A stretch of DNA of 64,000 nucleotides from Nostoc sp. ATCC 43529 (GCA_003326205.1 LWTK01000036.1:712965-776964), one strand, 5' to 3'. Shown: positions 8,529 through 17,834, counted from the stretch's first letter. Program-made: numbers and translations. Notes: a model not told the origin generated them from the sequence alone.

Positions 8529-10064
8529 ATGCCTCAGAATCCAGATAAAATTCAAGACCACGTAGAGCTATTTCACCAGCCGGAATACCAACAATTATTC
8601 CAAAACAAGAAGGAATTTGAAAACGGTCACGACCCCGAAGAAGTTGCGCGGGTTGCAGAATGGACTAAGAGTTGGGATTACCGCGAAAAGAATTTCGCTC
8701 GTGAAGCTCTAACCGTCAACCCCGCTAAAGGTTGCCAACCTCTAGGAGCAATCTTCGCTGCTGTTGGATTTGAAGGCACTCTGCCCTTTGTTCAAGGTTC
8801 CCAAGGTTGCGTTGCATACTTCCGCACCCACTTAACCCGTCACTACAAAGAACCATTCTCTGGTGTATCTTCTTCCATGACTGAAGATGCAGCGGTGTTC
8901 GGTGGTCTGCAAAACATGATTGATGGCTTGGCGAACTCTTACCAACTTTACAAGCCCAAGATGATTGCTGTCTGCACCACCTGTATGGCAGAAGTAATTG
9001 GTGATGACTTACAAGCTTTCATCAACAACGCTAAGAAAGCTGGTTCAGTTCCTCAAGATTTCCCAGTTCCTTACGCTCACACCCCCAGCTTTGTTGGTTC
9101 CCACATCACTGGTTACGACAACATGATGAAGGGTATTCTTTCTAACTTGACAGCAGGTCAGAAGAAAGAAACCAGCAATGGCAAAATCAACTTCGTTCCA
9201 GGTTTTGACACCTACGTTGGCAACAACCGCGAAATCAAGCGCATTGCTTCTCTGTTTGGCTTTGACTACACAATTCTAGCTGACAACAGCGATTACCTGG
9301 ATTCACCCAACACTGGTGAGTTCGATATGTATCCAGGTGGTACAAAGCTGGAAGATGCAGCAGATTCAATTAATGGTAAAGCTACAGTATTCCTGCAATC
9401 ACACTCCACAGTCAAAACCCGCGAGTACATCGAAAAAGAATGGAAGCAACAAACCGTTGTTTCCCGTCCTTGGGGTATTAAAGCTACTGATGAGTTCTTG
9501 ATGCAACTCAGCGAACTATCTGGTAAGCCCATTCCTGAAGAATTGGAAATCGAACGGGGTCGTGCAGTTGACGCAATGACTGACTCCCACGCATGGGTTC
9601 ATGGCAAGCGCTTCGCTATCTACGGCGAACCCGATTTAGTGTACAGCGTTGTGGGCTTCATGCTGGAAATGGGTGCTGAACCAGTACATATTTTGGTTCA
9701 CAACAGCAACGAAGAATTTGAAAAAGAAATCAAAGAATTGCTTGCTTCTAGCCCCTTCGGTCAAAATGCAAAAGTTTGGGGTGGTAAAGACCTGTGGCAC
9801 ATGCGTTCCTTGTTGTTCACCGAACCCGTAGACTTGTTGATTGGTAACTCCTACGGTAAGTACCTGTGGCGCGATACCAAGATTCCCTTAGTAAGAATCG
9901 GCTACCCCATTATGGATCGCCACCACTTGCACCGCTACAGCACCATCGGTTACCAAGGTGTAATCAACTTGCTCAACTGGATTGTAAATACAATCTTCGA
10001 GGAAATCGATCGCACCACCAACATTCCTTCCAAGACCGATATTTCCTACGACTTAATTCGTTAG
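8529..10064 (+). CDS. nifK: nitrogenase MoFe protein beta subunit
   Basis: NifK, 511 residues, pairs with NifD in the alpha2beta2 MoFe protein that reduces N2. P-cluster ligands are visible: Cys in GSQGCVAYF near residue 94 and the pair in [12 protein letters not shown] near 149-152. The segment [17 protein letters not shown] is typical of the family, as is the C-terminal region [25 protein letters not shown] lies a few bases before the ATG. Codon use favours C-ending codons, as in highly expressed cyanobacterial genes. It is co-directional with the nifD fragment and the whole downstream nif cluster. Confidence 0.98.
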   Translation: MPQNPDKIQDHVELFHQPEYQQLFQNKKEFENGHDPEEVARVAEWTKSWDYREKNFAREALTVNPAKGCQPLGAIFAAVGFEGTLPFVQGSQGCVAYFRTHLTRHYKEPFSGVSSSMTEDAAVFGGLQNMIDGLANSYQLYKPKMIAVCTTCMAEVIGDDLQAFINNAKKAGSVPQDFPVPYAHTPSFVGSHITGYDNMMKGILSNLTAGQKKETSNGKINFVPGFDTYVGNNREIKRIASLFGFDYTILADNSDYLDSPNTGEFDMYPGGTKLEDAADSINGKATVFLQSHSTVKTREYIEKEWKQQTVVSRPWGIKATDEFLMQLSELSGKPIPEELEIERGRAVDAMTDSHAWVHGKRFAIYGEPDLVYSVVGFMLEMGAEPVHILVHNSNEEFEKEIKELLASSPFGQNAKVWGGKDLWHMRSLLFTEPVDLLIGNSYGKYLWRDTKIPLVRIGYPIMDRHHLHRYSTIGYQGVINLLNWIVNTIFEEIDRTTNIPSKTDISYDLIR

Positions 10065-10103
10065 AAATTGCACGCAAACGCAAGTTATTAGGAATTAACG
10101 GGT

Positions 10104-10195
10104 AGGGAGTGGGGATTAAAAATTGGGGACTGGGAACTTAATTATTCCCAATCCCCAATGCCCAATGCCCTATGCCCTATGCCCTATGCCCATTA
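10104..10195. repeat. short tandem repeats (GGGGACT and ATGCCCT types)
   Basis: The region between nifK and the next gene consists of degenerate heptamers of the type GGGGATT/GGGGACT, then a complementary stretch with ATTCCCAATCCCC, then at least three tandem ATGCCCT units. The two halves can pair into a long imperfect hairpin. Confidence 0.85.
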
Positions 10196-10219
10196 CCAAA
10201 TTTAGCATTTACCTGAGGC

Positions 10220-10570
10220 ATGAAATCAATGGAAACTATCAATAAAACTCACACCCACACTCATACTCATCCTAATTACCATCCACCTAATTATCAAAAA
10301 CGCGGGATATTTAACAATATCCTCAATCCTTTACGTAATGTGGTAGATGGAATTGAGGTTAAAAATAATCGCTTCGCTCATTTAATTTGCCAAACAATTC
10401 CTTGCTGTTGTCCTTTTGAACGCCGAATCAGATTATTTGGGCGGGTTTTTGATATTCCAGCATTGTGTAAACTCAATCCTTTATATGATGAATTTGTAGG
10501 ATTGCGTTTTCGTGCTTTATCTTATCTCGCCGATGTATGTGGGGAAGATGTCACGAAATATATTTGTTAG
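10220..10570 (+). CDS. Mo-dependent nitrogenase C-terminus family protein
   Basis: A 116-residue protein matching the small cyanobacterial family annotated 'Mo-dependent nitrogenase, C-terminal'. Typical segments are NILNPLRNVVDGIEVKNNRF, a Cys-rich patch ICQTIPCCCPFER, and LCKLNPLYDEFVGLRFRAL. The N-terminus has an alternating His-Thr run (HTHTHTHTHP), which could bind metal but arises from a simple repeat in the DNA. Its place between nifK and nifE is conserved in related genomes as far as I recall. The molecular role is unknown. It is flanked on both sides by tandem repeats. Confidence 0.85.
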   Translation: MKSMETINKTHTHTHTHPNYHPPNYQKRGIFNNILNPLRNVVDGIEVKNNRFAHLICQTIPCCCPFERRIRLFGRVFDIPALCKLNPLYDEFVGLRFRALSYLADVCGEDVTKYIC

Positions 10571-10800
10571 TTATTAGTCAATAGTCATTGGTCATTAGTC
10601 ATTGGTTATTAGTTGTAGTACCAATTCTTACAAATAAGGCATTACTGCATCTAAATTTATTAATTACTAATTGCGAATTGGTATTAGTCATAGCTCTCCA
10701 GTTATTAGCTATTCAAAAAACTAATGACCAATGACTAATAACTCATAACTAATGACCAATGACTAATGACTAATGACCAATGACCAATGACTATTCACAA
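10571..10800. repeat. heptanucleotide repeat block (TAGTCAT/TTGGTCA)
   Basis: About 230 bp between the Mo-dependent ORF and nifE is dominated by tandem and inverted heptamers (GGTCATTAGTCATT on one side, AATGACCAATGACTAATGAC on the other). The two orientations can fold into a long hairpin just before nifE. Such short tandemly repeated repetitive sequences are characteristic of heterocystous cyanobacteria. Confidence 0.9.
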
Positions 10801-10811
10801 AGAGAAGAGAG

Positions 10812-12224
10812 ATGAAAAGCACCCAAGGCAAAATTAACGAGCTGCTCAATGAGTCAGGATGCGAGCATAATCAGCATAAACAATCAGAAAAGAAAAATAA
10901 GTCTTGCACCCAACAGGCACAACCTGGTGCTGCTCAAGGGGGCTGTGCTTTTGATGGCGCGATGATTGCTTTGGTACCCATCGCCGATGCGGCTCATTTA
11001 GTCCACGGGCCGATCGCTTGTGCTGGTAATTCCTGGGGCAGTCGTGGTAGTCTCTCTTCGGGGCCGCAACTCTACAAGATGGGCTTTACGACTGACTTGA
11101 GTGAAAATGATGTTATTTTCGGTGGCGAGAAGAAGCTTTACAAAGCAATTCTGGAACTGAACGAACGATACAAACCAGCAGCAGTGTTTGTCTACGCTAC
11201 TTGCGTGACTGCTTTGATTGGCGATGATATCGATGCAGTTTGCAAAACCGCAGCTGAGAAAATTGGCACTCCAGTTATCCCGGTAATTGCTCCGGGATTT
11301 ATTGGCAGTAAAAATCTGGGCAACCGTTTTGGTGGTGAAGCTTTATTAGATTATGTTGTCGGGACAGCAGAACCGGAATACACAACGCCTTATGATATTA
11401 ACTTAATAGGCGAGTACAACATCGCCGGGGAAATGTGGGGAGTCACGCCGCTGTTAGAAAAATTAGGCATCCGCATTTTGTCAAAAATTACGGGCGACGC
11501 TCGGTACAATGAAATTCGCTATGCCCATCGCGCCAAGCTGAATGTGATGATCTGTTCGCGGGCGTTGCTGAATATGGCGAGAAAGATGGAGGAGCGTTAT
11601 GGCATTCCTTATATTGAAGAATCTTTCTATGGCATCGATGATATGAATCGCTGTCTGCGAAATATTGCTGCTAAATTAGGCGACCCCGATTTACAAGCAC
11701 GCACAGAAAAGCTGATTGCTGAAGAAACTGCGGCTTTAGATTTGGCACTGGCTCCCTATCGCGCTCGACTCAAAGGCAAGCGTGTTGTATTGTATACTGG
11801 CGGTGTCAAGAGTTGGTCGATTATCTCGGCTGCGAAAGACTTGGGTATTGATGTTGTTGCTACCAGTACTCGCAAAAGTACTGAGGAAGATAAAGCCAAA
11901 ATCAAGAAGTTGCTGGGTAACGATGGCATCATGCTAGAAAAAGGCAACGCTCAGGAATTGTTACAGCTGGTGAGAGATACTCAAGCAGATATGTTGATTG
12001 CTGGAGGTCGTAACCAATACACCGCCTTAAAAGCCCGGATTCCTTTCTTGGATATCAACCAAGAACGCCACCATCCTTATGCAGGTTATGTAGGGATGAT
12101 TGAGATGGCGCGGGAATTGTACGAAGCTCTTTATAGTCCGATTTGGGAGCAAGTACGCAAACCGGCGCCGTGGGAAGAGAACGCGGGGAGTGCTTTCACT
12201 GCGTCAATGGAAGAGGTAATCTAA
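10812..12224 (+). CDS. nifE: nitrogenase FeMo-cofactor scaffold NifE
   Basis: NifE, 470 residues, forms the NifEN scaffold on which the FeMo-cofactor precursor matures. Conserved cysteines appear in GGCAFDGA (about 45), [13 protein letters not shown] (about 71) and [10 protein letters not shown] (about 134). The segments [19 protein letters not shown] and YPYAGYVG-like near the C-terminus are family features. An AGAGAAGAGAG ribosome-binding region precedes the ATG. The stop codon is followed immediately, with no spacer, by the nifN start, so the two are translationally coupled. Confidence 0.98.
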   Translation: MKSTQGKINELLNESGCEHNQHKQSEKKNKSCTQQAQPGAAQGGCAFDGAMIALVPIADAAHLVHGPIACAGNSWGSRGSLSSGPQLYKMGFTTDLSENDVIFGGEKKLYKAILELNERYKPAAVFVYATCVTALIGDDIDAVCKTAAEKIGTPVIPVIAPGFIGSKNLGNRFGGEALLDYVVGTAEPEYTTPYDINLIGEYNIAGEMWGVTPLLEKLGIRILSKITGDARYNEIRYAHRAKLNVMICSRALLNMARKMEERYGIPYIEESFYGIDDMNRCLRNIAAKLGDPDLQARTEKLIAEETAALDLALAPYRARLKGKRVVLYTGGVKSWSIISAAKDLGIDVVATSTRKSTEEDKAKIKKLLGNDGIMLEKGNAQELLQLVRDTQADMLIAGGRNQYTALKARIPFLDINQERHHPYAGYVGMIEMARELYEALYSPIWEQVRKPAPWEENAGSAFTASMEEVI

Positions 12225-13562
12225 ATGGCGATCGTTACTGTTTCTAACAAATCACTGACGGTTAATCCTCTCAAGCAAAGCCAAGCTTTAGGCGCGTCTT
12301 TAGCTTTTCTGGGATTAAAGGGGACGATGCCTTTATTCCACGGTTCTCAAGGTTGTACTGCTTTCGCTAAAGTTGTGCTGGTGCGGCATTTTCGGGAAGC
12401 GATTCCTTTAGCTACCACTGCGATGACGGAAGTCACTACGATTTTGGGTGGCGAAGAAAATGTGGAACAGGCAATTCTGACTTTGGTAGAGAAGGCTAAA
12501 CCTGAAATTATCGGTTTATGTACCACTGGGTTGACGGAAACTAGAGGAGATGACATTGAGCGTTTTCTCAAGGATATCCGCGATCGCCATCCAGAATTGA
12601 ATGATTTGGCGATTATTTTTGCCCCAACTCCAGACTTTAAAGGCGCCCTGCAAGATGGTTTCGCCGTCGCTGTGGAAAGCATAGTTAAGGAAATTCCCCG
12701 CGCAGGTGGAATCAAAACCGAACAAGTAACGATTTTGCCGAGTGCTGCTTTCACGCCAGGGGATGTGCAGGAAATCAAAGAGATGGTGACGGCTTTTGGC
12801 TTGGTGCCTATCTTTGTACCTGATATTGGCGCTTCCCTTGATGGACATTTGGAAGATAATTACAGCGCGGTTACAGTTAGCGGGACTACTTTAAAACAGC
12901 TACGAGAAGTTGGTTGTTCTGCTTTCACCTTGGCTTTGGGCGAGAGTATGCGCGGTGCTGCCAAGATTTTAGAAGAAAGATTTGGCACGCCTTACGAAGT
13001 GTTTGGGGAAGTGACTGGATTAGAACCAGTAGACGAGTTTTTGCAAGCATTGGCGGTTCTCAGTGGTAACAGCGTACCGGAAAAATACCGCCGCCAACGT
13101 CGTCAGTTGCAAGATGCGATGTTAGACACGCACTTTTATTTTGGTGCGAAACGAATTTCTTTAGCACTGGAACCCGATTTGTTGTGGTCAACAGTCCATT
13201 TTCTGCAATCAATGGGAGCGCAGATTCATGCTGCGGTGACAACAACGCGATCGCCTTTACTCGAAAAACTCCCAGTTAAAAGCATTACCATCGGCGATTT
13301 AGAAGACTTTGAGAGTTTAGCAGCAGGTTCAGATTTGCTAGTTGGTAACTCAAATGTCGGTGCGATCGCCAAACGCCTGAATGTTCCTCTTTATCGCCTG
13401 GGATTGCCCATTTATGACCGCTTAGGTAACGGTCAATTTACCAAAGTTGGTTACCGAGGCACAATGGAACTTCTGTATGGCATGGGCAACCTTTTATTAG
13501 AGGCAGAAGAAACAAGAGTTAAGAAGTTACAAGAATTAGGAATTGTGGGCGCGGATTTTTGA
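12225..13562 (+). CDS. nifN: nitrogenase FeMo-cofactor scaffold NifN
   Basis: NifN, 445 residues, is the beta-like partner of NifE. GSQGCTAFAKVVLVRHF near residue 39 and LCTTGLTETRGDDIE near 105 carry the conserved cysteine and NifN signature; ALEPDLLWSTVHFL and VGNSNVGAIAKRL follow. The ATG abuts the nifE TAA with zero spacing. In some cyanobacteria nifE and nifN are fused; here they are separate but coupled. The gene is followed by a short GGAGTTA tandem repeat and about 200 bp of spacer before nifX. Confidence 0.98.
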   Translation: MAIVTVSNKSLTVNPLKQSQALGASLAFLGLKGTMPLFHGSQGCTAFAKVVLVRHFREAIPLATTAMTEVTTILGGEENVEQAILTLVEKAKPEIIGLCTTGLTETRGDDIERFLKDIRDRHPELNDLAIIFAPTPDFKGALQDGFAVAVESIVKEIPRAGGIKTEQVTILPSAAFTPGDVQEIKEMVTAFGLVPIFVPDIGASLDGHLEDNYSAVTVSGTTLKQLREVGCSAFTLALGESMRGAAKILEERFGTPYEVFGEVTGLEPVDEFLQALAVLSGNSVPEKYRRQRRQLQDAMLDTHFYFGAKRISLALEPDLLWSTVHFLQSMGAQIHAAVTTTRSPLLEKLPVKSITIGDLEDFESLAAGSDLLVGNSNVGAIAKRLNVPLYRLGLPIYDRLGNGQFTKVGYRGTMELLYGMGNLLLEAEETRVKKLQELGIVGADF

Positions 13563-13767
13563 AGTTAGGAGTTAGGAGTTAGGAGTTAAAAGTCAAAATT
13601 TGATCGCGCGGATTTAGGTGTAGTTTTCCTAAAGAATATAGCACTAAATGTGCATATTTAGTGTGGATTTATTGACTCAAATCATTCTGAATTCTGACTC
13701 CTGTTAGCGCAGCGGGGCGTAGCCCATTCTAAATTCTTTCTTCAAACCTTTAAAGAGGAGAAATACG

Positions 13768-14181
13768 ATGAAAATTGCCTTCACTACGAGTGACCGAGTT
13801 CATATTAATGCTCATTTTGGATGGGCGAGATTAATTGATGTTTATGAAATTTCCGATGAGGGATATCATTTTGTAGAAACCCTCAACTTTGAAGGCGACC
13901 TCAAAGAAGATGGAAATGAAGATAAAATCACACCAAAACTGGAAGCATTAGGCGATTGTACTATTGTTTATGTAACAGCAATTGGCGGTAGTGCTGCGGC
14001 TCGGTTAATCAAAAAAGGTGTTACCCCGGTGAAGGCGCGATCGGAAGAAGAAGAAATTAGTGAAGTGCTAAATAAATTAGTGCAAACCTTGAAAGGTAAT
14101 CCTCCACCTTGGTTGCGTAAAGCTTTACAACAAAAACCTGCCAATTTTACAGATGAAGTTGGAGACGAAGCAACAGTATGA
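13768..14181 (+). CDS. nifX: NifX, FeMo-cofactor precursor-binding protein
   Basis: NifX, 137 residues, belongs to the dinitrogenase iron-molybdenum cofactor (NifX/NifB C-terminal) family. It begins with KIAFTTSDRVHINAHFGWA and contains the DCTIVYVTAIGGSAAARLIKKG segment typical of cofactor-binding members. A clear AAAGAGGAGAAA ribosome-binding site precedes the ATG. It overlaps the next gene by four bases (ATGA), so the two are translationally coupled. Family members shuttle NifB-co or VK-cluster between NifB and NifEN. Confidence 0.97.
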   Translation: MKIAFTTSDRVHINAHFGWARLIDVYEISDEGYHFVETLNFEGDLKEDGNEDKITPKLEALGDCTIVYVTAIGGSAAARLIKKGVTPVKARSEEEEISEVLNKLVQTLKGNPPPWLRKALQQKPANFTDEVGDEATV

Positions 14182-14654
14182 CTATAAATAATAGTGTTAA
14201 CGGAACTGCTGCCGCTGAAGTCTTGAGTTCCCCCTTTCTTAAGGTATTAATCAAACAGATTCGGGGTCAAGACAGCTATGGAGTTTATCGTAGTTGGTCG
14301 GATGAGTTAATTCTCAAACCTTTTGTTGTTACCAAACAAAAGAAACGGGAAATTTCCGTTGAAGGTGAAGTAGATCCAATAACTCAAGCTCGGATTATGG
14401 CATTTTTTCGAGCTGTAGCTGCGGGGATTGAACAGGAAACAGGTTTTATTTCTCAAGTTGTAATTGATTTGAGTCATGAGGGATTTGGCTGGGCGTTAGT
14501 ATTTTCTGGTCGTCTTTTGTTAGCTGTAAAAACTTTACGCGATGCTCAAAGATTTGGCTTTGATTCGCTGGAGAAATTAGCCGAAGAGGGAGAAAGCTAC
14601 GTCCAAAAAGGTATTAATTTGGCGAAGCGGTTTCCAGAAGTAGGCAAGTTGTAA
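14178..14654 (+). CDS. NifX-associated nitrogen fixation protein (DUF269)
   Basis: This 158-residue protein belongs to the NifX-associated DUF269 family that follows nifX in most diazotrophs. Characteristic segments are SSPFLKVLIKQIRGQDSYGVY near the start and GFGWALVFSGRLLLAVKTLRDAQRFGFDS later. It has no membrane helix or metal-binding motif. The start overlaps the nifX stop by four bases. The biochemical role is not established, but its context ties it to cofactor assembly. Confidence 0.95.
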   Translation: MTINNSVNGTAAAEVLSSPFLKVLIKQIRGQDSYGVYRSWSDELILKPFVVTKQKKREISVEGEVDPITQARIMAFFRAVAAGIEQETGFISQVVIDLSHEGFGWALVFSGRLLLAVKTLRDAQRFGFDSLEKLAEEGESYVQKGINLAKRFPEVGKL

Positions 14655-14684
14655 AAATTTTAGATTTTGGATGACGATTTGTAG

Positions 14685-14704
14685 AGACGCGATTAATCGC
14701 GTCT
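14685..14704. repeat. dispersed 20-bp palindrome (AGACGCGATT type)
   Basis: AGACGCGATTAATCGCGTCT is a perfect palindrome 30 bp after the DUF269 stop. Related copies lie at 19475-19494 and 47869-47888, and a larger relative is at 56681-56710. A copy of the CGCAGAGGCGCAGAG repeat follows at about 14725-14750. Confidence 0.85.
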
Positions 14705-14836
14705 TGACCTAAGGATGTGTTGCTCACGCAGAGGCGCAGAGACGCAGAGAGAAGAGTTGAGAGATCTTGAGCGATCGCAAATTTATGCAATCCAAAATCT
14801 AAAATTTAAAATCCAAAATTGATTGTGGGGTTGTTG

Positions 14837-15055
14837 ATGGTGCAAGCGGAAGAAACAAGGATTGAGGAACTGAAGGGACAGATTAGACGGCTGAATAGTA
14901 AAGCAGGTCAGATGAAGATGGATCTGCATGATTTGGCGGAAGGTTTGCCAACAGATTACAAACAACTTATGGATGTTGCAGCTGCAACTTATGAAATATT
15001 TCATCAGTTAGATGAACTTAAGCAACAGCTGAAAGAATTGGAGAAGGCTAAATGA
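14837..15055 (+). CDS. CCE_0567 family small protein (DUF683)
   Basis: A 72-residue helical protein of the DUF683 family found between nifX and nifW in cyanobacteria and other diazotrophs. The sequence is a long coiled coil: ETRIEELKGQIRRLNSKAGQ, then KMDLHDLAEGLPTDYKQLMD, then a C-terminal heptad region ending in KELEKAK. I chose the ATG at 14837; a TTG at 14819 would add six hydrophobic residues and lies in AT-rich repeat DNA. It overlaps nifW by four bases (ATGA). A structural or metal-handling role is suspected, not proven. Confidence 0.9.
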   Translation: MVQAEETRIEELKGQIRRLNSKAGQMKMDLHDLAEGLPTDYKQLMDVAAATYEIFHQLDELKQQLKELEKAK

Positions 15056-15369
15056 CTGGAACTTTGGAAGAATTCAAGAAACTTGTAGATGCAGAAGAAT
15101 TTTTGCAATTCTTTAATTTGCCCTACGATCAACAATTTGTGAATGTAAATCGCCTACATATTTTGAAAAAGTTTTCTCAATATATTCGGGAAGTTGATGA
15201 TAATTCTCCCGATTTGAGTCCAGAAGAAAGGCTAAATCAATATTCTTTGGCTTTGCAAAAGGCTTATCAGGTATTTATCGAGTCAACACCTCACGAACAA
15301 AAGTTGTTCAAAGTGTTTAACGACAAGCCGAAAAATGTAGTCACACTGACAGAACTCACTTCTGATTAG
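15052..15369 (+). CDS. nifW: nitrogenase-stabilising/protective protein NifW
   Basis: NifW, 105 residues, close to the usual length. The segments FKKLVDAEEFLQFFNLPYDQ and VNVNRLHILKKFSQYI are diagnostic. NifW associates with the MoFe protein and is thought to protect it from oxygen or to help its maturation. The gene is coupled to the DUF683 gene by a four-base overlap, and the hesA ribosome-binding site overlaps its stop codon. Confidence 0.96.
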   Translation: MTGTLEEFKKLVDAEEFLQFFNLPYDQQFVNVNRLHILKKFSQYIREVDDNSPDLSPEERLNQYSLALQKAYQVFIESTPHEQKLFKVFNDKPKNVVTLTELTSD

Positions 15370-15379
15370 GAGGTATAAA

Positions 15380-16183
15380 TTGGTAAACCTAACGCCTACC
15401 GAATTAGAACGCTATCGTCGCCAAATGATGCTGCCTAATTTTGGCGAAGCAGCGCAGAAGCGTCTAAAGTCAGCAACAGTTTTGGTTACGGGTGTGGGGG
15501 GATTAGGCGGTACGGCGGCGCTTTACTTAGCAGTAGCGGGCGTTGGGCGGCTAATCTTAGTCCGGGGTGGTGACTTGCGGCTGGATGATATGAATCGTCA
15601 GGTTTTGATGACGGACGATTGGGTAGGTAAGCCAAGGGTATTCAAAGCTAAGGAAACTCTGGATGCAATCAATCCTGATGTCCAGGTGGAAGCAGTTCAT
15701 GATTATATCACCCCGGAAAATGTGGACGCGTTGGTGCAATCTGCTGATATGGCTCTTGATTGTGCCCATAATTTTACGGAGCGCAATTTGTTAAATGAAG
15801 CTTGCGTGCGCTGGCGTAAGCCAATGGTGGAAGCTGCAATGGACGGGATGGAAGCTTACCTGACAACGATTATTCCTGGTGTGACTCCTTGTTTGTCCTG
15901 TCTGTTTCCGGAAAAGCCTGATTGGGATCGGCGCGGCTTTTCAGTTCTAGGCGCTGTTTCTGGGACACTGGCTTGTTTAACCGCGCTGGAGGCGATTAAG
16001 TTGATTACTGGTTTTAGTCAGCCTTTATTGTCGCAATTGCTGACTATGGACTTGAATCGCCTGGAATTTGCCAAGCGCCGTTCTTACCGCGATCGCTCTT
16101 GTCCAGTATGCGGTAATAGTGCGCCCTGGAGATACGCTCAACCCAATTCAATGGAAGCCAGCGGTATTGCACAGAATGGCTAA
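15380..16183 (+). CDS. hesA: HesA, E1-like (ThiF/MoeB family) protein
   Basis: HesA, 267 residues, is an ATP-binding E1-like enzyme. The nucleotide-binding motif is TGVGGLGGTAALYLAVAGVG near residues 37-56, with the Arg-containing DLRLDDMNRQ following. Two CxxC pairs (CLSCLFP and CPVCG) form the structural zinc site. The start is TTG at 15380: an excellent AGGAGG (15368-15373) lies six bases upstream, and no in-frame ATG is suitably placed. The hesA-hesB-fdxH order is conserved in heterocystous cyanobacteria. A role in cofactor sulfur or molybdenum chemistry is suspected. Confidence 0.95.
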   Translation: MVNLTPTELERYRRQMMLPNFGEAAQKRLKSATVLVTGVGGLGGTAALYLAVAGVGRLILVRGGDLRLDDMNRQVLMTDDWVGKPRVFKAKETLDAINPDVQVEAVHDYITPENVDALVQSADMALDCAHNFTERNLLNEACVRWRKPMVEAAMDGMEAYLTTIIPGVTPCLSCLFPEKPDWDRRGFSVLGAVSGTLACLTALEAIKLITGFSQPLLSQLLTMDLNRLEFAKRRSYRDRSCPVCGNSAPWRYAQPNSMEASGIAQNG

Positions 16184-16265
16184 TTAGTCATTAGTCATTG
16201 GTCATTAGTAAGAAAGTAAAGGGCAAATGACAAAGGACTAATGACAATGGACAAACAAAAAATCA
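16184..16265. repeat. heptanucleotide repeats between hesA and hesB
   Basis: TTAGTCATTGGTCATTAGT at about 16183-16210, then an inverted set (ACTAATGACAATGGAC) at about 16228-16252. They can pair to give a hairpin in the hesA-hesB spacer. The hesB ribosome-binding site AGGAGA follows directly. Confidence 0.8.
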
Positions 16266-16274
16266 GGAGATCTA

Positions 16275-16646
16275 ATGTCTGTAACTTTATCAGAAAAAGC
16301 AGAATTTCATCTGTGGGCATTTCTTAGAGGTTCCGCATCCGACGCTAATGGCGCAACTAAAGGTGTCCGTTTCTCTGTCAAAGATGGTGGTTGCAGTGGC
16401 TACGAATATGCAATGGATATCACTAGCAAACCCCAACCAGACGATTTGGTAATTCAGCAAGGCAAAGTGCTGGTTTACGTTGACGCCAAAAGTGCGCCGT
16501 TATTAGAAGGACTTATTGTTGACTTCGTTGAGGGTGTGATGGAAAGCGGCTTTAAGTTCATCAACCCCAATGCCACTGAGAACTGCGGTTGCGGAAAGTC
16601 TTTCAAAACAGGTGACTGTACGCCTAACGGTGTACCTTGCAGCTAA
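16275..16646 (+). CDS. hesB: HesB/IscA family iron-sulfur assembly protein
   Basis: HesB, 123 residues, is an A-type carrier for Fe-S clusters. The three conserved cysteines are in GGCSGYEY (about residue 39) and ENCGCGKSF (about 102-104). The C-terminal extension after that motif has two more Cys (DCTPNGVPCS), which is usual for nif-linked HesB. AGGAGA precedes the ATG. It probably supplies clusters to nitrogenase or its assembly proteins in heterocysts. Confidence 0.96.
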   Translation: MSVTLSEKAEFHLWAFLRGSASDANGATKGVRFSVKDGGCSGYEYAMDITSKPQPDDLVIQQGKVLVYVDAKSAPLLEGLIVDFVEGVMESGFKFINPNATENCGCGKSFKTGDCTPNGVPCS

Positions 16647-16756
16647 CACCATTGCTTGTGTTGCTTGCGTTGGGCGATCGCATTGCACAGCGATAAATTG
16701 ACTCAAAATTTTCGGAAATTAATCCTAATTCTATAACGTTTGAGGAGAATCGGAAA

Positions 16757-17056
16757 ATGGCTACCTACCAAGTTAGATTAATCAACAAAAAAGAAGATCT
16801 CGACACCACAATTGAAGTTGATGAAGAGACTACTATCTTAGAAGCAGCACACGAAAACGATATTGATTTGCCAGCTTCTTGTCATGCCGGTTCTTGCTCT
16901 AGTTGTGTTGGCAAGGTTGTTGAAGGTGAAATTAACCAAGACGATCAAAACTTCCTAGATGACGACCAAGTTTCTAAAGGATACGCTTTACTTTGTGTAA
17001 CCTATCCTCGTTCTAATTGCACAATTAAAACACATCAAGAAGCGTATTTGGTCTAA
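16757..17056 (+). CDS. fdxH: heterocyst [2Fe-2S] ferredoxin FdxH
   Basis: FdxH, 99 residues, is a plant-type [2Fe-2S] ferredoxin and the known electron donor to nitrogenase reductase in heterocysts. The ligands are the three Cys of [10 protein letters not shown] and the fourth in LLCVTYPRS. The protein has the FdxH-type Lys-rich start ([16 protein letters not shown]). GAGGAGAA lies upstream of the ATG. The gene ends the nif operon here: a strong terminator follows 35 bp after the stop. Confidence 0.96.
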   Translation: MATYQVRLINKKEDLDTTIEVDEETTILEAAHENDIDLPASCHAGSCSSCVGKVVEGEINQDDQNFLDDDQVSKGYALLCVTYPRSNCTIKTHQEAYLV

Positions 17057-17091
17057 ATCTCTACTTTAATTGCTGTTCTTAGTAATTAAAT

Positions 17092-17133
17092 AAAAATGAA
17101 GGATGAAGCATATTTTCATCCTTCATTTTTTAT
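17092..17133 (+). terminator. strong intrinsic terminator after fdxH
   Basis: A 16-bp perfect stem (AAAAATGAAGGATGAA at 17092-17107, complement at 17115-17130) with a 7-nt loop ends in a T-tract. It closes the nifE...fdxH transcription unit. Confidence 0.9.
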
Positions 17134-17156
17134 AATTCATAATTCATAATTCATTT

Positions 17157-17408
17157 ATGTTTACACCTTTTAGTGTAACTGGCTGTTCGTTAGAATTGTT
17201 GAGAGTAGGGGAACAAGGAATTATCACTTTCTGCAAAATTGAGGATGAAACAAATTTAAAGAAACTGATATCAAAGGGCATAACACCAGGAAAATATATT
17301 ACTGTACAACAAGGGTTTCCCTTGGTAATTATTAAATTAGAAAACACTTCTTTATCAGTAGATATAGAAACTGCCCGTGCTATTTATGTTAGAATAATTA
17401 ATCATTAA
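17157..17408 (+). CDS. FeoA domain protein
   Basis: An 83-residue protein with the fold of FeoA, an SH3-like beta barrel that helps the Fe2+ transporter FeoB. FTPFSVTGCSLELLRVGEQGIITFC at the start and GITPGKYITVQQGFPLVIIKLENTSLSVDIETARAIYVR at the end fit the family. No feoB is in the window. It stands after the fdxH terminator and so has its own promoter, or a little read-through. Iron supply for nitrogenase is a reasonable inference from the place. In cyanobacterial nif clusters a FeoA-like gene often follows fdxH. Confidence 0.85.
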   Translation: MFTPFSVTGCSLELLRVGEQGIITFCKIEDETNLKKLISKGITPGKYITVQQGFPLVIIKLENTSLSVDIETARAIYVRIINH

Positions 17409-17429
17409 ATTACTTGTAATAAAAATACG

Positions 17430-17520
17430 GCAAATTGTAGGGTGCGTTATGCCGTAGGCTAACGCACCATCACCACCAACAATTTAAGGTGCGTTGCGCT
17501 CCGCGACAACACACCCTACT
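17430..17520. repeat. dispersed GTGCGTTA/TAACGCAC palindromic repeats
   Basis: Two adjacent imperfect palindromes (GGTGCGTTATGCCGTAGGC..AACGCACC and GGTGCGTTGCGCTCCGC..ACACACC) fill the spacer between the FeoA gene and the molbindin gene. Shorter relatives occur at about 1280-1325, 5766-5795 and 25678-25706. Confidence 0.75.
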
Positions 17521-17624
17521 AATAAGTTTTTGATCTCACTCCTTTGTTAACTAATTTTAGGAGTGAGGTCACTAATTTATAGATTATCAATGTAATTCGA
17601 TATCAGAAGTGAATTGGCTATTTT

Positions 17625-17834
17625 TTAATCAACAGCAACTAATACATCTGATGATTTAATCACTGCATAAGCCTCTTTACCTTCTGCAAGTCCCAGTTTT
17701 TCTGCTGAGGATTTTGTGATGATTGACACTAGCTCTACCCCTGGTGCTAACTCTATAGTTACTTCAGTGTTAACTGAACCAGGTACAACTTTTTTAACGG
17801 TACCTTTGAGAGAATTACGAGCGCTAATTTCCAT
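17625..17834 (-). CDS. mop: molbindin-like molybdate-binding protein (TOBE/Mop domain)
   Basis: A 69-residue single TOBE (Mop) domain: EISARNSLKGTVKKVVPGSV at the start, EVTIELAPGVELVSIIT in the middle and AYAVIKSSDVLVAVD at the end. Such molbindins assemble into hexamers that bind several molybdate ions and buffer cellular Mo. Standing immediately beyond the nif cluster on the opposite strand, it fits molybdenum homeostasis for nitrogenase. The family call is firm; the physiological role is inferred. Confidence 0.92.
   Translation of the reverse strand: MEISARNSLKGTVKKVVPGSVNTEVTIELAPGVELVSIITKSSAEKLGLAEGKEAYAVIKSSDVLVAVD

Noticed and set aside
10571..10800. Heptamer blocks considered as CRISPR arrays
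   Set aside because: Repeats are 7 bp and contiguous, without 30-40-bp unique spacers, and no cas gene is present.
12347..12778. A 143-codon minus-strand frame inside nifN
   Set aside because: Antisense to nifN and without family features or a ribosome-binding site.
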